Notes: generated by a model from the letters alone, not told the origin. Shown: positions 1 through 5,806, numbered from the stretch's first letter. The stretch: DNA of 7,513 nt from Bacilli bacterium (GCA_022793555.1 JAAWDB010000156.1:1-7513); one strand, 5' to 3'. Program-made: numbers and translations.

Positions 1-300
1 ATTCTTTATATTCTTATCGGTCTTTCTTATTATTTATATCGAAAAAATAATAAAAATTCTTTTGTTGTGATTCTATATTATGGGCAATTATTTTTTAATT
101 TCACTTGGTCACTCTTATTTTTCCTTTTAAAATGGCGAATGTTATCTATTGTATGGATTATTATTTTAATACTTTTGGTTGGTCATCTTATGTATTGTTA
201 TTATTTTCAAGAGAAAAAAAGTTTTTATCTTCTTGTCCCTTATTTTCTTTGGTTATGTTTTGCTCTTTATTTAAATTTTGGCATTTATCTTCTAAACTAA
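1..300 (+). CDS. tspO: TspO/MBR family membrane protein, C-terminal part (5' end outside window)
   Basis: The frame is open from base 1 and ends at TAA 298-300, giving 99 residues of a protein that starts upstream of the window. It begins in the family's conserved 'LYILIG' stretch and continues through three very hydrophobic segments (about residues 22-45, 50-72 and 76-98). The third segment carries QLFFNFTWSLLFF, and the last carries VPYFLWLCFALYLN, followed by a C-terminal Asn. These match the W/Q...N..W..LFF and VPYxxWxxFAxxLN signatures of the five-helix TspO/MBR (peripheral benzodiazepine receptor-like) family. The family sits in the membrane and binds tetrapyrroles and other hydrophobic ligands; its role in Bacillota is poorly defined. 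The stop codon directly abuts the end of the convergent gene on the other strand. Family assignment is confident; the physiological role is not. Confidence 0.88.
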   Translation: MLYILIGLSYYLYRKNNKNSFVVILYYGQLFFNFTWSLLFFLLKWRMLSIVWIIILILLVGHLMYCYYFQEKKSFYLLVPYFLWLCFALYLNFGIYLLN

Positions 301-555
301 TTACTTTTTATAATTTTTATAGTAATCACACTCAGCAAGAGATGTACTAACATTTTCTAATTCTTCGTCATCTACACCACTATCTAATAATTCTTCAATA
401 AAAAAAATTAATTCTTGATATGAATGGCACGACTCATAAGGAATATTATAACGATTTAGAATATTTATTTGCTCATTATTTAAAGCAATGTTATCTCCAA
501 TAAACGAGATTTTCTTTTTTTCAATTATGTTATTTATTAAATTATCATATTTCAT
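301..555 (-). CDS. Hypothetical acidic 84-residue protein, last gene of the MBL-DUF3006 operon
   Basis: I do not recognise this protein family. The 84 residues begin with a basic/amphipathic N-terminal part. The second half is strongly acidic (EELLDSGVDDEELENVS, about residues 55-71) and is followed by a short basic, tyrosine-containing tail (YYKNYKK). There are no membrane segments or signal peptide, so a soluble cytoplasmic protein is likely. Its ATG (553-555) overlaps the TGA of the DUF3006 gene in an ATGA junction. With no strong Shine-Dalgarno site of its own, translation is probably coupled. The gene ends at 301, directly against the tspO stop, leaving no room for a terminator outside coding sequence. 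It is counted as real because of its length, normal composition and operon junction. Its function is unknown. Confidence 0.7.
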   Translation of the reverse strand: MKYDNLINNIIEKKKISFIGDNIALNNEQINILNRYNIPYESCHSYQELIFFIEELLDSGVDDEELENVSTSLAECDYYKNYKK

Positions 556-761
556 TGTTCATTATCACTTTCAAATGCTTGGTTTATTAATTTGGTAATG
601 GTCTTTTTTCGTTCTTCCGTCTTTTGATGATTTACTTTTATTTCTATCACATCGCCTTCTGTTGCATAAGGTATTAGTACTTTTGGAAGATTAGCAAAAA
701 GGCCTTCTTCAATTTCAACAATAGCAAAATCTTTTTCAAAACGATCTATGATTACTTTCAT
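552..761 (-). CDS. DUF3006 family small protein
   Basis: This 69-residue cytoplasmic protein shows the DUF3006 pattern. It opens with a KVIIDRFEKDFAIVE strand (IDRFE at 5-9), then has LPKVLIP around residues 25-31 and the family's EGD motif at 35-37. A charged C-terminal helix containing TEERKKTITKLI follows at 48-59. DUF3006 proteins are small beta-rich domains of unknown biochemistry. They are often encoded next to, or fused to, ComEC-like metallo-beta-lactamase proteins, which is the arrangement here: the MBL gene ends 15 bases upstream. The Shine-Dalgarno site is weak (AGTGG about 4 bases before the ATG). The TGA stop overlaps the next gene's ATG. The family call is fairly secure; the role as a partner of the MBL enzyme is inferred from gene order. 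Confidence 0.85.
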   Translation of the reverse strand: MKVIIDRFEKDFAIVEIEEGLFANLPKVLIPYATEGDVIEIKVNHQKTEERKKTITKLINQAFESDNEQ

Positions 762-776
762 TTGTCCACTTACTTT

Positions 777-1676
777 CTATTTTTCTGTTTCTATTTGTAG
801 ATTATTTCCATTGGATTTGGCAATAATGGTTCCACTCTTATCCGTTTCTAGTACTTGAGCTCCAATTTGTTGCCATCTTTTGATGATTTGCTCATGGGGA
901 TGATTGTATTGATTTTTAGCACCTACCGATATTATTGCGTAGGTTGGATGAACACGATTGACGAATTCTATGCTAGAAGAAGTATTACTACCATGATGTC
1001 CTACTTTAATGATATCCGCTTTGACATCAACAGTAATTTCATCTTCAATAAGTTTTTCTGCATCTCCCATAAATAAAAAACTGTGATTTTGAAATGTTAT
1101 TTTTAATACTGCTGAATAATTATTAAGTTCTTGATAATTTGTTTCTTTTGGAGATAGAAATTTTATTTTTAAGTCTTCATCATCTAAAATTACCAAATCT
1201 TTCTTGGCTGTAGTAACTTTTAAATCTTTTTCAATAATCGTATTTAGTAAATTTTCGTAGGTCTTACTAGTCGAAATTGCTTTGGGCATATAGATTTTAC
1301 CAATATCAAACTCTTTGATAATGGTTGCTAATCCACCAATATGATCTGCATGAGGATGGGTGGCTATTAAATAATCAATTTTTTTACAATTTAATTTATT
1401 TATATAACTCATTATTTTCTCTTTTTCTTTGGCTTCTGCACCATCAATCATCATATTTTGATCGTTTGGCAATTCGATAAAAATCGCATCTCCTTGTCCG
1501 ACATCTAAAAAATGGATTGTTAGTATATTTTCATCCTTTTGTTGTTCTTCAACTTCACTATTTTTAGATTCCGACATTTTTAATTCTTCTGTTTTAAAGC
1601 CATAAGTATATTGTGCTAGTCCTATAATGCTACATAGAATAATTATAAACAGCCATAAACCATTTCTTTTTTTCAT
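777..1676 (-). CDS. Exported/membrane-anchored ComEC-like metallo-beta-lactamase-fold hydrolase
   Basis: Read from ATG 1676 the protein has 299 residues. The N-terminus (MKKRNGLWLF, then a hydrophobic stretch to about residue 24) is a signal peptide or signal anchor. There is no lipobox, because Leu precedes Cys15. A charged linker (about 28-50) leads to the catalytic domain. That domain has DVGQGD (58-63), the metal-binding THPHADH (106-112, the HxHxDH motif), MGDAE (203-207), the GHHGS motif (226-230) and HPH (259-261). These are hallmarks of the ComEC/Rec2 C-terminal hydrolase domain family, found here without the competence channel. Members are predicted phosphodiesterases or nucleases acting outside the membrane; the substrate is unknown. 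A GTG nine bases upstream is in frame, but it overlaps the Shine-Dalgarno site AGGTG (1683-1687, 6-base spacing), so ATG 1676 is preferred. DUF3006 follows in the operon. Confidence 0.88.
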   Translation of the reverse strand: MKKRNGLWLFIIILCSIIGLAQYTYGFKTEELKMSESKNSEVEEQQKDENILTIHFLDVGQGDAIFIELPNDQNMMIDGAEAKEKEKIMSYINKLNCKKIDYLIATHPHADHIGGLATIIKEFDIGKIYMPKAISTSKTYENLLNTIIEKDLKVTTAKKDLVILDDEDLKIKFLSPKETNYQELNNYSAVLKITFQNHSFLFMGDAEKLIEDEITVDVKADIIKVGHHGSNTSSSIEFVNRVHPTYAIISVGAKNQYNHPHEQIIKRWQQIGAQVLETDKSGTIIAKSNGNNLQIETEK

Positions 1677-1682
1677 ACAAAA

Positions 1683-1687
1683 CACCT
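1683..1687 (-). promoter_or_regulatory. Shine-Dalgarno site deciding the MBL start
   Basis: On the minus strand AGGTG lies 6 bases before ATG 1676. The GTG inside it is in frame with the gene and would add only three residues (MFC) if taken as the start. The good spacing, and the fact that the signal peptide then begins with the typical MKKR, support the ATG. Confidence 0.7.
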
Positions 1688-1693
1688 ATCTAT

Positions 1694-1702
1694 AGTATAG
1701 CA
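1694..1702 (-). promoter_or_regulatory. Candidate extended -10 promoter for the MBL operon
   Basis: The minus strand reads TGCTATACT, a TGn-extended -10 with TATACT (5/6 to consensus). No good -35 is visible; the best at 18-base spacing is TTACTC, a weak match. Transcription would start near 1687, leaving only about 11 bases before the ATG and placing the Shine-Dalgarno site at the very 5' end. That is tight, so a start further upstream remains possible. Confidence 0.35.
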
Positions 1703-1715
1703 AAAATTCGGCATT

Positions 1716-1744
1716 TTGAGTAACTTTAACCTCCTCATTATTAT
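1716..1744 (+). promoter_or_regulatory. Candidate promoter for the small ORF at 1823
   Basis: TTGAGT (1716-1721, 4/6 to TTGACA) is followed after 17 bases by TATTAT (1739-1744, 5/6 to TATAAT). This predicts a start near 1751 and a leader of about 70 bases before ATG 1823. It faces away from the MBL promoter and overlaps its upstream region. In such AT-rich DNA a match of this quality can arise by chance. Confidence 0.38.
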
Positions 1745-1770
1745 TATTCAACACAAGTTAAGCATTTCCT

Positions 1771-1806
1771 TTTTTTCATAGTTTTTTATTTTTTTTCATA
1801 AGTTTT
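1771..1806 (+). repeat. Two-copy direct repeat in a U-rich leader
   Basis: TTTTTTCATAGTTTT (from 1771) and TTTTTTCATAAGTTTT (from 1791) are near-identical copies 20 bases apart. They lie in a strongly T-rich stretch just before the Shine-Dalgarno site (GAGG 1814-1817) of the small gene at 1823. In a transcript this would be a U-rich, weakly structured leader. It could be a regulatory or RNA-chaperone-binding site, or simple AT-rich drift. Confidence 0.45.
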
Positions 1807-1822
1807 GTTAAGTGAGGTTTTT

Positions 1823-1990
1823 ATGAATTTAATAAAAAAAATATCAAAAATACAACCAATTTATCCTTTAAAACAGCAATTAAATAAAGGACAAAGGCAT
1901 GAGCAATTTGGTACCTTTCATCAAACAAATCAGAATTCTGATTTTGATACTTTTAATACACAGTTAAAAAAGCCAAAAAACTTTAACTAG
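1823..1990 (+). CDS. Probable small hydrophilic Q/N-rich 55-residue protein
   Basis: I do not recognise the family. ATG 1823 is preceded by GAGG (1814-1817) at a good 5-base spacing within AGTGAGGT, and the frame ends at TAG 1988-1990. The protein starts MNLIKKISKIQPIYPLK, then has a region rich in Gln, Asn, His and Phe, and ends in KKPKNFN. It is hydrophilic and basic, with no membrane segment, so it does not resemble a type I toxin. A longer reading from TTG 1805 has no better ribosome site. A promoter candidate lies upstream and a second promoter lies between it and the radical SAM gene, so it may be a separate transcription unit. The ribosome site and composition favour a real gene; the short length leaves doubt. 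Confidence 0.5.
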   Translation: MNLIKKISKIQPIYPLKQQLNKGQRHEQFGTFHQTNQNSDFDTFNTQLKKPKNFN

Positions 1991-2056
1991 AACTAGAAAA
2001 AAATAATGTATAATTATAATTCAAAAAAATTGGCACAAATTAACACAAACTTTTGT

Positions 2057-2085
2057 TTGCTAAATAGACTTTCTTATATTATAAT
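2057..2085 (+). promoter_or_regulatory. Candidate promoter for the radical SAM-DUF4130-chaperonin operon
   Basis: TTGCTA (2057-2062, 4/6 to TTGACA) and a perfect TATAAT (2080-2085) are separated by 17 bases. The predicted start near 2092 lies about 11 bases before ATG 2103. The overlapping alternative TATATT (2075-2080) would give a start nearer 2086. The leader is short either way, and no riboswitch or attenuator can fit in it. No other convincing promoter is seen inside the operon, whose genes overlap. Confidence 0.55.
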
Positions 2086-2092
2086 ATTTTTT

Positions 2093-2097
2093 GGTGA
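2093..2097 (+). promoter_or_regulatory. Shine-Dalgarno site deciding the radical SAM gene start
   Basis: GGTGA pairs with the 3' end of 16S rRNA and is spaced 5 bases from ATG 2103. An in-frame TTG at 2091 directly precedes this site and would add MVIL. The family's typical N-terminus (xxLxEKLxILADxAKYDxSC) begins with the residues just after ATG 2103. Confidence 0.7.
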
Positions 2098-2102
2098 TTC
2101 TT

Positions 2103-3317
2103 ATGAACTTAGAAGAAAAACTAAAAATTCTTGCAGATAGTGCAAAATATGATGCTTCTTGCTCTTCTAGTGGCAGCACTAGAAAAGTTAGTAAAGGAAT
2201 TGGTAATGTTGCTTTTTCAGGAATATGTCATTCTTTTGCCTCGGATGGTAGATGCATATCTCTTTTAAAAATTCTTATGACTAATTGTTGCATTTTTGAT
2301 TGTAAGTATTGCTTGAATCGAAAAAGTAATTCTATTCCAAGAGCTATTTTTACTCCTCAAGAAATCTGTGAAATTACAATAAATTTTTATCGTCGAAATT
2401 ATATTGAAGGCTTATTTTTAAGTTCTGGGATTTTAAAAAATCCAGATTATACTATGGACCTTCTAATTAAGACTATTACCCTATTACGAAAAAAATATCA
2501 TTTTGGAGGATATATTCATGCAAAAGCGATACCTGGAGCAAGTGAAAAAAAGTTGCGAGAACTTGGATTACTTGTTGATCGATTAAGTGCTAATATTGAG
2601 TTACCAACCGATCATGGTTTAAAACTTTTAGCTCCAAACAAAAATAAAACTCATGTTGAAAAAATCATGGGCTACGTCAAAGATAATCAAACCAAACATT
2701 TTGTTCCTGCAGGACAAAGTACACAGATGATTATTGGCGCAACCAAAGAAACAGATTTTGATATTATGTCAAAAAGTGCATCTTTATATCAAAAATATCA
2801 ACTAAAACGAGTTTTTTATTCTGCTTATATACCTGTGAATAAAGATTCTTTACTTCCTTCGTTAGAAAAGCCACCTTTGAAACGCGAAAATCGCCTTTAT
2901 CAAGCTGACTGGTTACTTCGTTTTTATCACTTTAATATTAATGATCTTTTGGATGAAAAAAATCCTAATTTTAATATTTTAATTGATCCTAAGGCTGACT
3001 TTGCTTTACGACACATGGATGAATTTCCCAAAGAAATAAATTGTTGTTCATATTATGATCTTTTAAAGATTCCTGGTATTGGTGTTAAGTCGGCCAAACG
3101 GATTTTGTCAGCCAGAAGAATTTTTCAACTTACCTTTGATGATTTAAAAAAAATGGGAGTCGTTTTAAAACGTGCAAAATATTTTATTACTTGTAACGGT
3201 AAGTATTTTATGAGTCCACAGTTTTTCCAAAAAGAATTCATTGAAAAAAATTTGGTATTAGAAGAAAAGCTTCCTTCTTTTGGTGCTCATGAACAGTTGA
3301 GGCTTTTTAATGAATAA
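2103..3317 (+). CDS. Putative DNA modification/repair radical SAM protein (TIGR03916-type)
   Basis: The protein has 404 residues from ATG 2103. It begins with the family signature EKLKILADSAKYDASCSSSG (5-24) and carries the radical SAM cluster motif CIFDCKYC (C63-x3-C67-x2-C70), which would bind the [4Fe-4S] cluster that cleaves S-adenosylmethionine. A barrel-type core follows, with SSGI (107-110) and IELPTDHGLKLLAP (165-178). Near the C-terminus KIPGIGVKSAKRIL (322-335) is a helix-hairpin-helix motif typical of sequence-independent DNA binding. The family is annotated as a putative DNA modification or repair enzyme because of this motif and its genomic pairing with a DUF4130/uracil-DNA-glycosylase-linked protein, which is the next gene here. 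The substrate is unknown. Its stop overlaps the next start by 8 bases. Full length, with no sign of damage. Confidence 0.92.
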   Translation: MNLEEKLKILADSAKYDASCSSSGSTRKVSKGIGNVAFSGICHSFASDGRCISLLKILMTNCCIFDCKYCLNRKSNSIPRAIFTPQEICEITINFYRRNYIEGLFLSSGILKNPDYTMDLLIKTITLLRKKYHFGGYIHAKAIPGASEKKLRELGLLVDRLSANIELPTDHGLKLLAPNKNKTHVEKIMGYVKDNQTKHFVPAGQSTQMIIGATKETDFDIMSKSASLYQKYQLKRVFYSAYIPVNKDSLLPSLEKPPLKRENRLYQADWLLRFYHFNINDLLDEKNPNFNILIDPKADFALRHMDEFPKEINCCSYYDLLKIPGIGVKSAKRILSARRIFQLTFDDLKKMGVVLKRAKYFITCNGKYFMSPQFFQKEFIEKNLVLEEKLPSFGAHEQLRLFNE

Positions 3318-4059
3318 TACTTGTTATATTTATGATGATACTTTTATTCAACTGCTAAACTTAATTTACACTCTTATCAAAAAACAAATTAAACCAGGAA
3401 ATATTCAAAATACGTTTTATACCCCTACTTTACTAGACGAAATTATTCATTTAAAAATTACCGAAGGCTCTGAAGTTATTACTAAAATCATTCAGGAAAT
3501 GGGAGCTTATACTTATCGAGTGATTTATTATGTTTTTTTATCTCTTGAAGAAAATAAGGAGTTAATTATCTATTATCTTTTATTAAATGGCTTTAAATAT
3601 AAAGAACAAGTTTTATATCATCGAAATTTAAAGTGTGTCACGAAAGCTATCACGATTTCAAGATATGTTTTACACGAAATTCATAAATATAAAGGATTTA
3701 TACGATTTAAAGAATTAGATAATCATGTTTTATATGCAGAAATCGAACCTGTAAATGATATTCTTTATTTTATTTCACATCATTTTGAGCATCGCCTAAA
3801 ACAAGAATATTGGATTATTAAAGATGTAAAAAGAGGAATACTAAGCATATATAATAAAAAAAAGTATTATTTAATTTCTGAGAACAATTTTGAACTTAGT
3901 ACGCTCAAATTAAGTAATAAAGAATTAGAAATGGAAAAACTTTGGAAAACATTTTATAAAACGATTGGCATTGAGACAAGAAAAAATGAGCGTTGTCGTA
4001 GAAACTTTATGCCAAAAAAGTATTGGAAATATATGATAGAAATGGAGAATGAGCGATGA
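3310..4059 (+). CDS. DUF4130 / TIGR03915 'probable DNA metabolism protein', radical SAM partner
   Basis: This 249-residue protein is the usual partner of the upstream radical SAM protein. It begins with YDDTFIQLLN (8-17). The diagnostic core is RFKEL...VLYAEIEP (132-147), HHFEHRLKQEYWIIKD (157-172), KRGILSIYN (174-182), WKTFYKTIGIETRKN (212-226) and MPKKYWKYMIEM (234-245). It has no membrane segments. In many bacteria the same domain is fused to a C-terminal family 4-like uracil-DNA glycosylase domain. Here it ends right after the DUF4130 core, so no glycosylase is attached. The ATG overlaps the radical SAM stop by 8 bases and has its own GAGG (3299-3302, 7-base spacing); its TGA overlaps the chaperonin ATG in an ATGA junction. 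DNA repair or modification is inferred from the family; the chemistry is unknown. Confidence 0.9.
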   Translation: MNNTCYIYDDTFIQLLNLIYTLIKKQIKPGNIQNTFYTPTLLDEIIHLKITEGSEVITKIIQEMGAYTYRVIYYVFLSLEENKELIIYYLLLNGFKYKEQVLYHRNLKCVTKAITISRYVLHEIHKYKGFIRFKELDNHVLYAEIEPVNDILYFISHHFEHRLKQEYWIIKDVKRGILSIYNKKKYYLISENNFELSTLKLSNKELEMEKLWKTFYKTIGIETRKNERCRRNFMPKKYWKYMIEMENER

Positions 4060-5609
4060 AACAAGTGGTTAGTGGTAAAATATTGCAAGATAAAATGAAA
4101 GAAAGTATTAATTATTTATGTGAAACTGTAGGATATACTTTAGGTCCTAAAGGGAGTAATGTTATTATTGATCATTCTTTGTTTACGCCTTTTATTACTA
4201 ATGATGGAGCGACGATTGCCAAAAACATTGAAAGTGAAGATGAAATAGTAAATACCATATTGGAAATTGCTAAGGAAGCTTCTTTAAAAACAAATGATAT
4301 TGTTGGTGATGGGACAACAACAACTTTAGTCTTATTACAAAGCCTTTTTAATTCAAGCATAAATTATATTGAAAATGGCATGAATCCAATCTTTTTAAAA
4401 AAGAAAATCATTCTTTATCTAAAAGAAATTTTATCCAAATTAGAGAAAGAAAAAAGAAAACCTAATCAAGAAAATATGTTGCAAATTGCAATGAATGCAG
4501 CGAATGATTTAGAATTAGGAAAATGTGCATATCAAGCATTTTCAAAAGTTCAAAATAAAAATGCGATTGCAATTCATGAGGTTAGCGAGGATAATTTGAG
4601 AGTTAATTTCTTACAAGGATATCTTTTAGATACTGAACTGTTGAGTGACTACTATTTAAAAGATCAAAACTCATTAACTCTTTCTCGAGCAAAAGTACTA
4701 ATCATTCATGATTATTTCAGTGATTTGGAAAATATTAGTTTTATTTTAAACGATTGCATAAATAATAAGCAAAATCTGATTATTTTCGTTAATGATTATG
4801 ATGAGAGCGTTTTAAAAGAAGTTTTATCTTTATATTTATCGAATGATCTGTCTTGTTTTCTTTTAAAAATTTCAGAATATGGACTTCACCAAAGAAAACT
4901 AGAAAAAGATATTGAAATGATAACTAAAGCATCAATTATTGAAAATTATAATTTTATTACACCTGAAAATTTAGGATTTATAGAAAATGTTACAATTAAT
5001 AAAAACCAAACGCGTTTTGATTTTCATAATAATTTACAAACACAGAAGTATATTGATTTGATTAAAGAAGAAATGAATGGATACCAAGACGAATTTGAAA
5101 TTGCCTTTTATCAAAGACGTATTGCTATGTTTCAAAATGGTCTTGCTGAAATTCTAGTTGGCGCTCCTACAAAAACAGAATGTCATGAAAAAAAGATGCG
5201 CTTGGAAGATGCTATATGTGCTTTAGATAGTTGTCAAGAAGGAATTCTTCTAGGAGGTGGAGTTACTCTTTTAAAAATTGCTGAAGAGATAACGACCGAT
5301 GATGAAGTAAAAATGATTTTTAAAGAAACTTTAAAAAAACCTTTTTTTCAAATACTATCTAATGCAGGTATTGATTCTACTAAGATTTACCAAGAAATTC
5401 GAAATAATAAATTTCAAAAAATATATAATGTTAATACGGAACAATTTGAAAGCATAACAGACCTTTCAATCATTGATCCTTTTCTGGTTACTAAATCTTC
5501 TTTATGTAATGCCATTTCAATCGCTACAATGCTTTTTACTACCAGAAGCCTTGTTATTAATGAGCATTGTAATCAACTCAACAAATCTAACGAATATACA
5601 GAATTGTAG
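4056..5609 (+). CDS. Divergent GroEL/Cpn60-type chaperonin subunit
   Basis: The 517 residues align by eye with group I chaperonin along the whole length. The equatorial ATP site is intact: TLGPKG (28-33), TNDG with D50, GDGTTT (84-89, with D85) and RLEDA with D385 match E. coli D52, D87 and D398. GGG is at 400-402 and DPFLVTKSSL at 474-483. The apical part is diverged: the GYLSPYF element reads GYLLDTE (188-194), so the positions of E. coli Tyr203/Phe204 are Thr/Glu, and the Leu234 and Val264 equivalents appear to be Ser. GDRRK reads LHQRK. The C-terminus lacks the GGM repeat tail. No groES is adjacent. GGAG (4044-4047) is 8 bases from the ATG, which overlaps the previous stop. It may be a specialised paralogue, or the sole fast-evolving GroEL of this genome; the symbol is left blank for that reason. 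Confidence 0.88.
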   Translation: MKQVVSGKILQDKMKESINYLCETVGYTLGPKGSNVIIDHSLFTPFITNDGATIAKNIESEDEIVNTILEIAKEASLKTNDIVGDGTTTTLVLLQSLFNSSINYIENGMNPIFLKKKIILYLKEILSKLEKEKRKPNQENMLQIAMNAANDLELGKCAYQAFSKVQNKNAIAIHEVSEDNLRVNFLQGYLLDTELLSDYYLKDQNSLTLSRAKVLIIHDYFSDLENISFILNDCINNKQNLIIFVNDYDESVLKEVLSLYLSNDLSCFLLKISEYGLHQRKLEKDIEMITKASIIENYNFITPENLGFIENVTINKNQTRFDFHNNLQTQKYIDLIKEEMNGYQDEFEIAFYQRRIAMFQNGLAEILVGAPTKTECHEKKMRLEDAICALDSCQEGILLGGGVTLLKIAEEITTDDEVKMIFKETLKKPFFQILSNAGIDSTKIYQEIRNNKFQKIYNVNTEQFESITDLSIIDPFLVTKSSLCNAISIATMLFTTRSLVINEHCNQLNKSNEYTEL

Positions 5610-5648
5610 ATTTAATACTTTGTTGAACTATTAAGCTATAGAAAAGTC

Positions 5649-5696
5649 TAGAATATAATTAGAATTAATAGAATTATTCTACCCATATATTTTTTT
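5649..5696 (+). terminator. Weak candidate terminator/palindrome after the chaperonin operon
   Basis: TAGAAT occurs at 5649, 5660 and 5669. The last copy forms the palindrome TAGAATTATTCTA (5669-5681), and the first can pair with the same downstream arm to make an A/U-rich hairpin. A T-run (TTTTTTT, near 5690-5696) follows about ten bases after the stem. The position, 40 bases past the chaperonin stop, suits a terminator, but the stem is nearly all A/T and the T-run is displaced. Confidence 0.28.
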
Positions 5697-5706
5697 CAAT
5701 ACTATT

Positions 5707-5729
5707 AAAAAAGCACATCATGCGATGTG
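5707..5729 (-). terminator. Rho-independent terminator of the AIPR gene
   Basis: On the minus strand CACATC (5729-5724), a four-base loop GCAT and GATGTG (5719-5714) form a perfect 6-base-pair stem. One base later comes a run of six T (5712-5707). It lies about 80 bases beyond the AIPR stop codon. On the plus strand only two T follow the stem before an A-run, so it should act mainly in the minus direction. Confidence 0.7.
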
Positions 5730-5770
5730 TTAAAAAATCTCTTATAAAACTAGACTTTATCTACTTTTCT

Positions 5771-5786
5771 AGATTATTGATAATCT
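5771..5786. repeat. Perfect short palindrome AGATTAT-TG-ATAATCT
   Basis: Seven-base arms (5771-5777 and 5780-5786) flank a two-base centre, 20 bases beyond the AIPR stop codon. The centre is too short for a stable hairpin loop, so it resembles a dimeric protein-binding site more than a terminator. No promoter is nearby, so its role is unknown. Confidence 0.4.
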
Positions 5787-5806
5787 CATTTTAAATAAAA
5801 TAGCTT

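Larger units (their letters stand above)
5643..5758. repeat. Nine-base inverted repeat flanking the intergenic terminator region
   Basis: AAAGTCTAG (5643-5651) and CTAGACTTT (5750-5758) are perfect inverted copies about 100 bases apart. A third related sequence, CTTTTCTAGA, lies at 5764-5773. They bracket the terminator and palindromes between the chaperonin and AIPR genes. They may be remnants of a small inverted-repeat element or paired operator half-sites, and chance is possible in this composition. Confidence 0.45.

Noticed and set aside
300..326. Inverted repeat ATTACT...AGTAAT at the tspO/84-residue gene junction as a bidirectional terminator
   Set aside because: The stem is only 6 base pairs, mostly A/T, with a 15-base loop and no T-run after it on either strand.
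105..350. Open frame over tspO, and likewise 855-1076, 4172-4360, 5985-6173 and 6588-6779
   Set aside because: These overlap well-supported genes in other frames or on the other strand. They lack good ribosome sites and recognisable motifs, so they are shadow frames.
2009..2014. TATAAT at 2009-2014 as another promoter
   Set aside because: No -35 resembling TTGACA at a suitable distance; isolated TATAAT matches are expected in DNA this AT-rich.
2046..2059. Hairpin CAAAC-TTTT-GTTTG upstream of the radical SAM gene as a terminator of the small gene
   Set aside because: Only five base pairs and no following T-run; it overlaps the candidate -35 of the next promoter, so an operator is as likely. 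Too weak to list.
3146..3153. A8 run in the radical SAM gene (and another at 3856-3863 in the DUF4130 gene) as programmed slippage sites
   Set aside because: Both genes are intact, full-length family members in the zero frame, and no alternative-frame product of interest follows. Runs of this length are common at this base composition.
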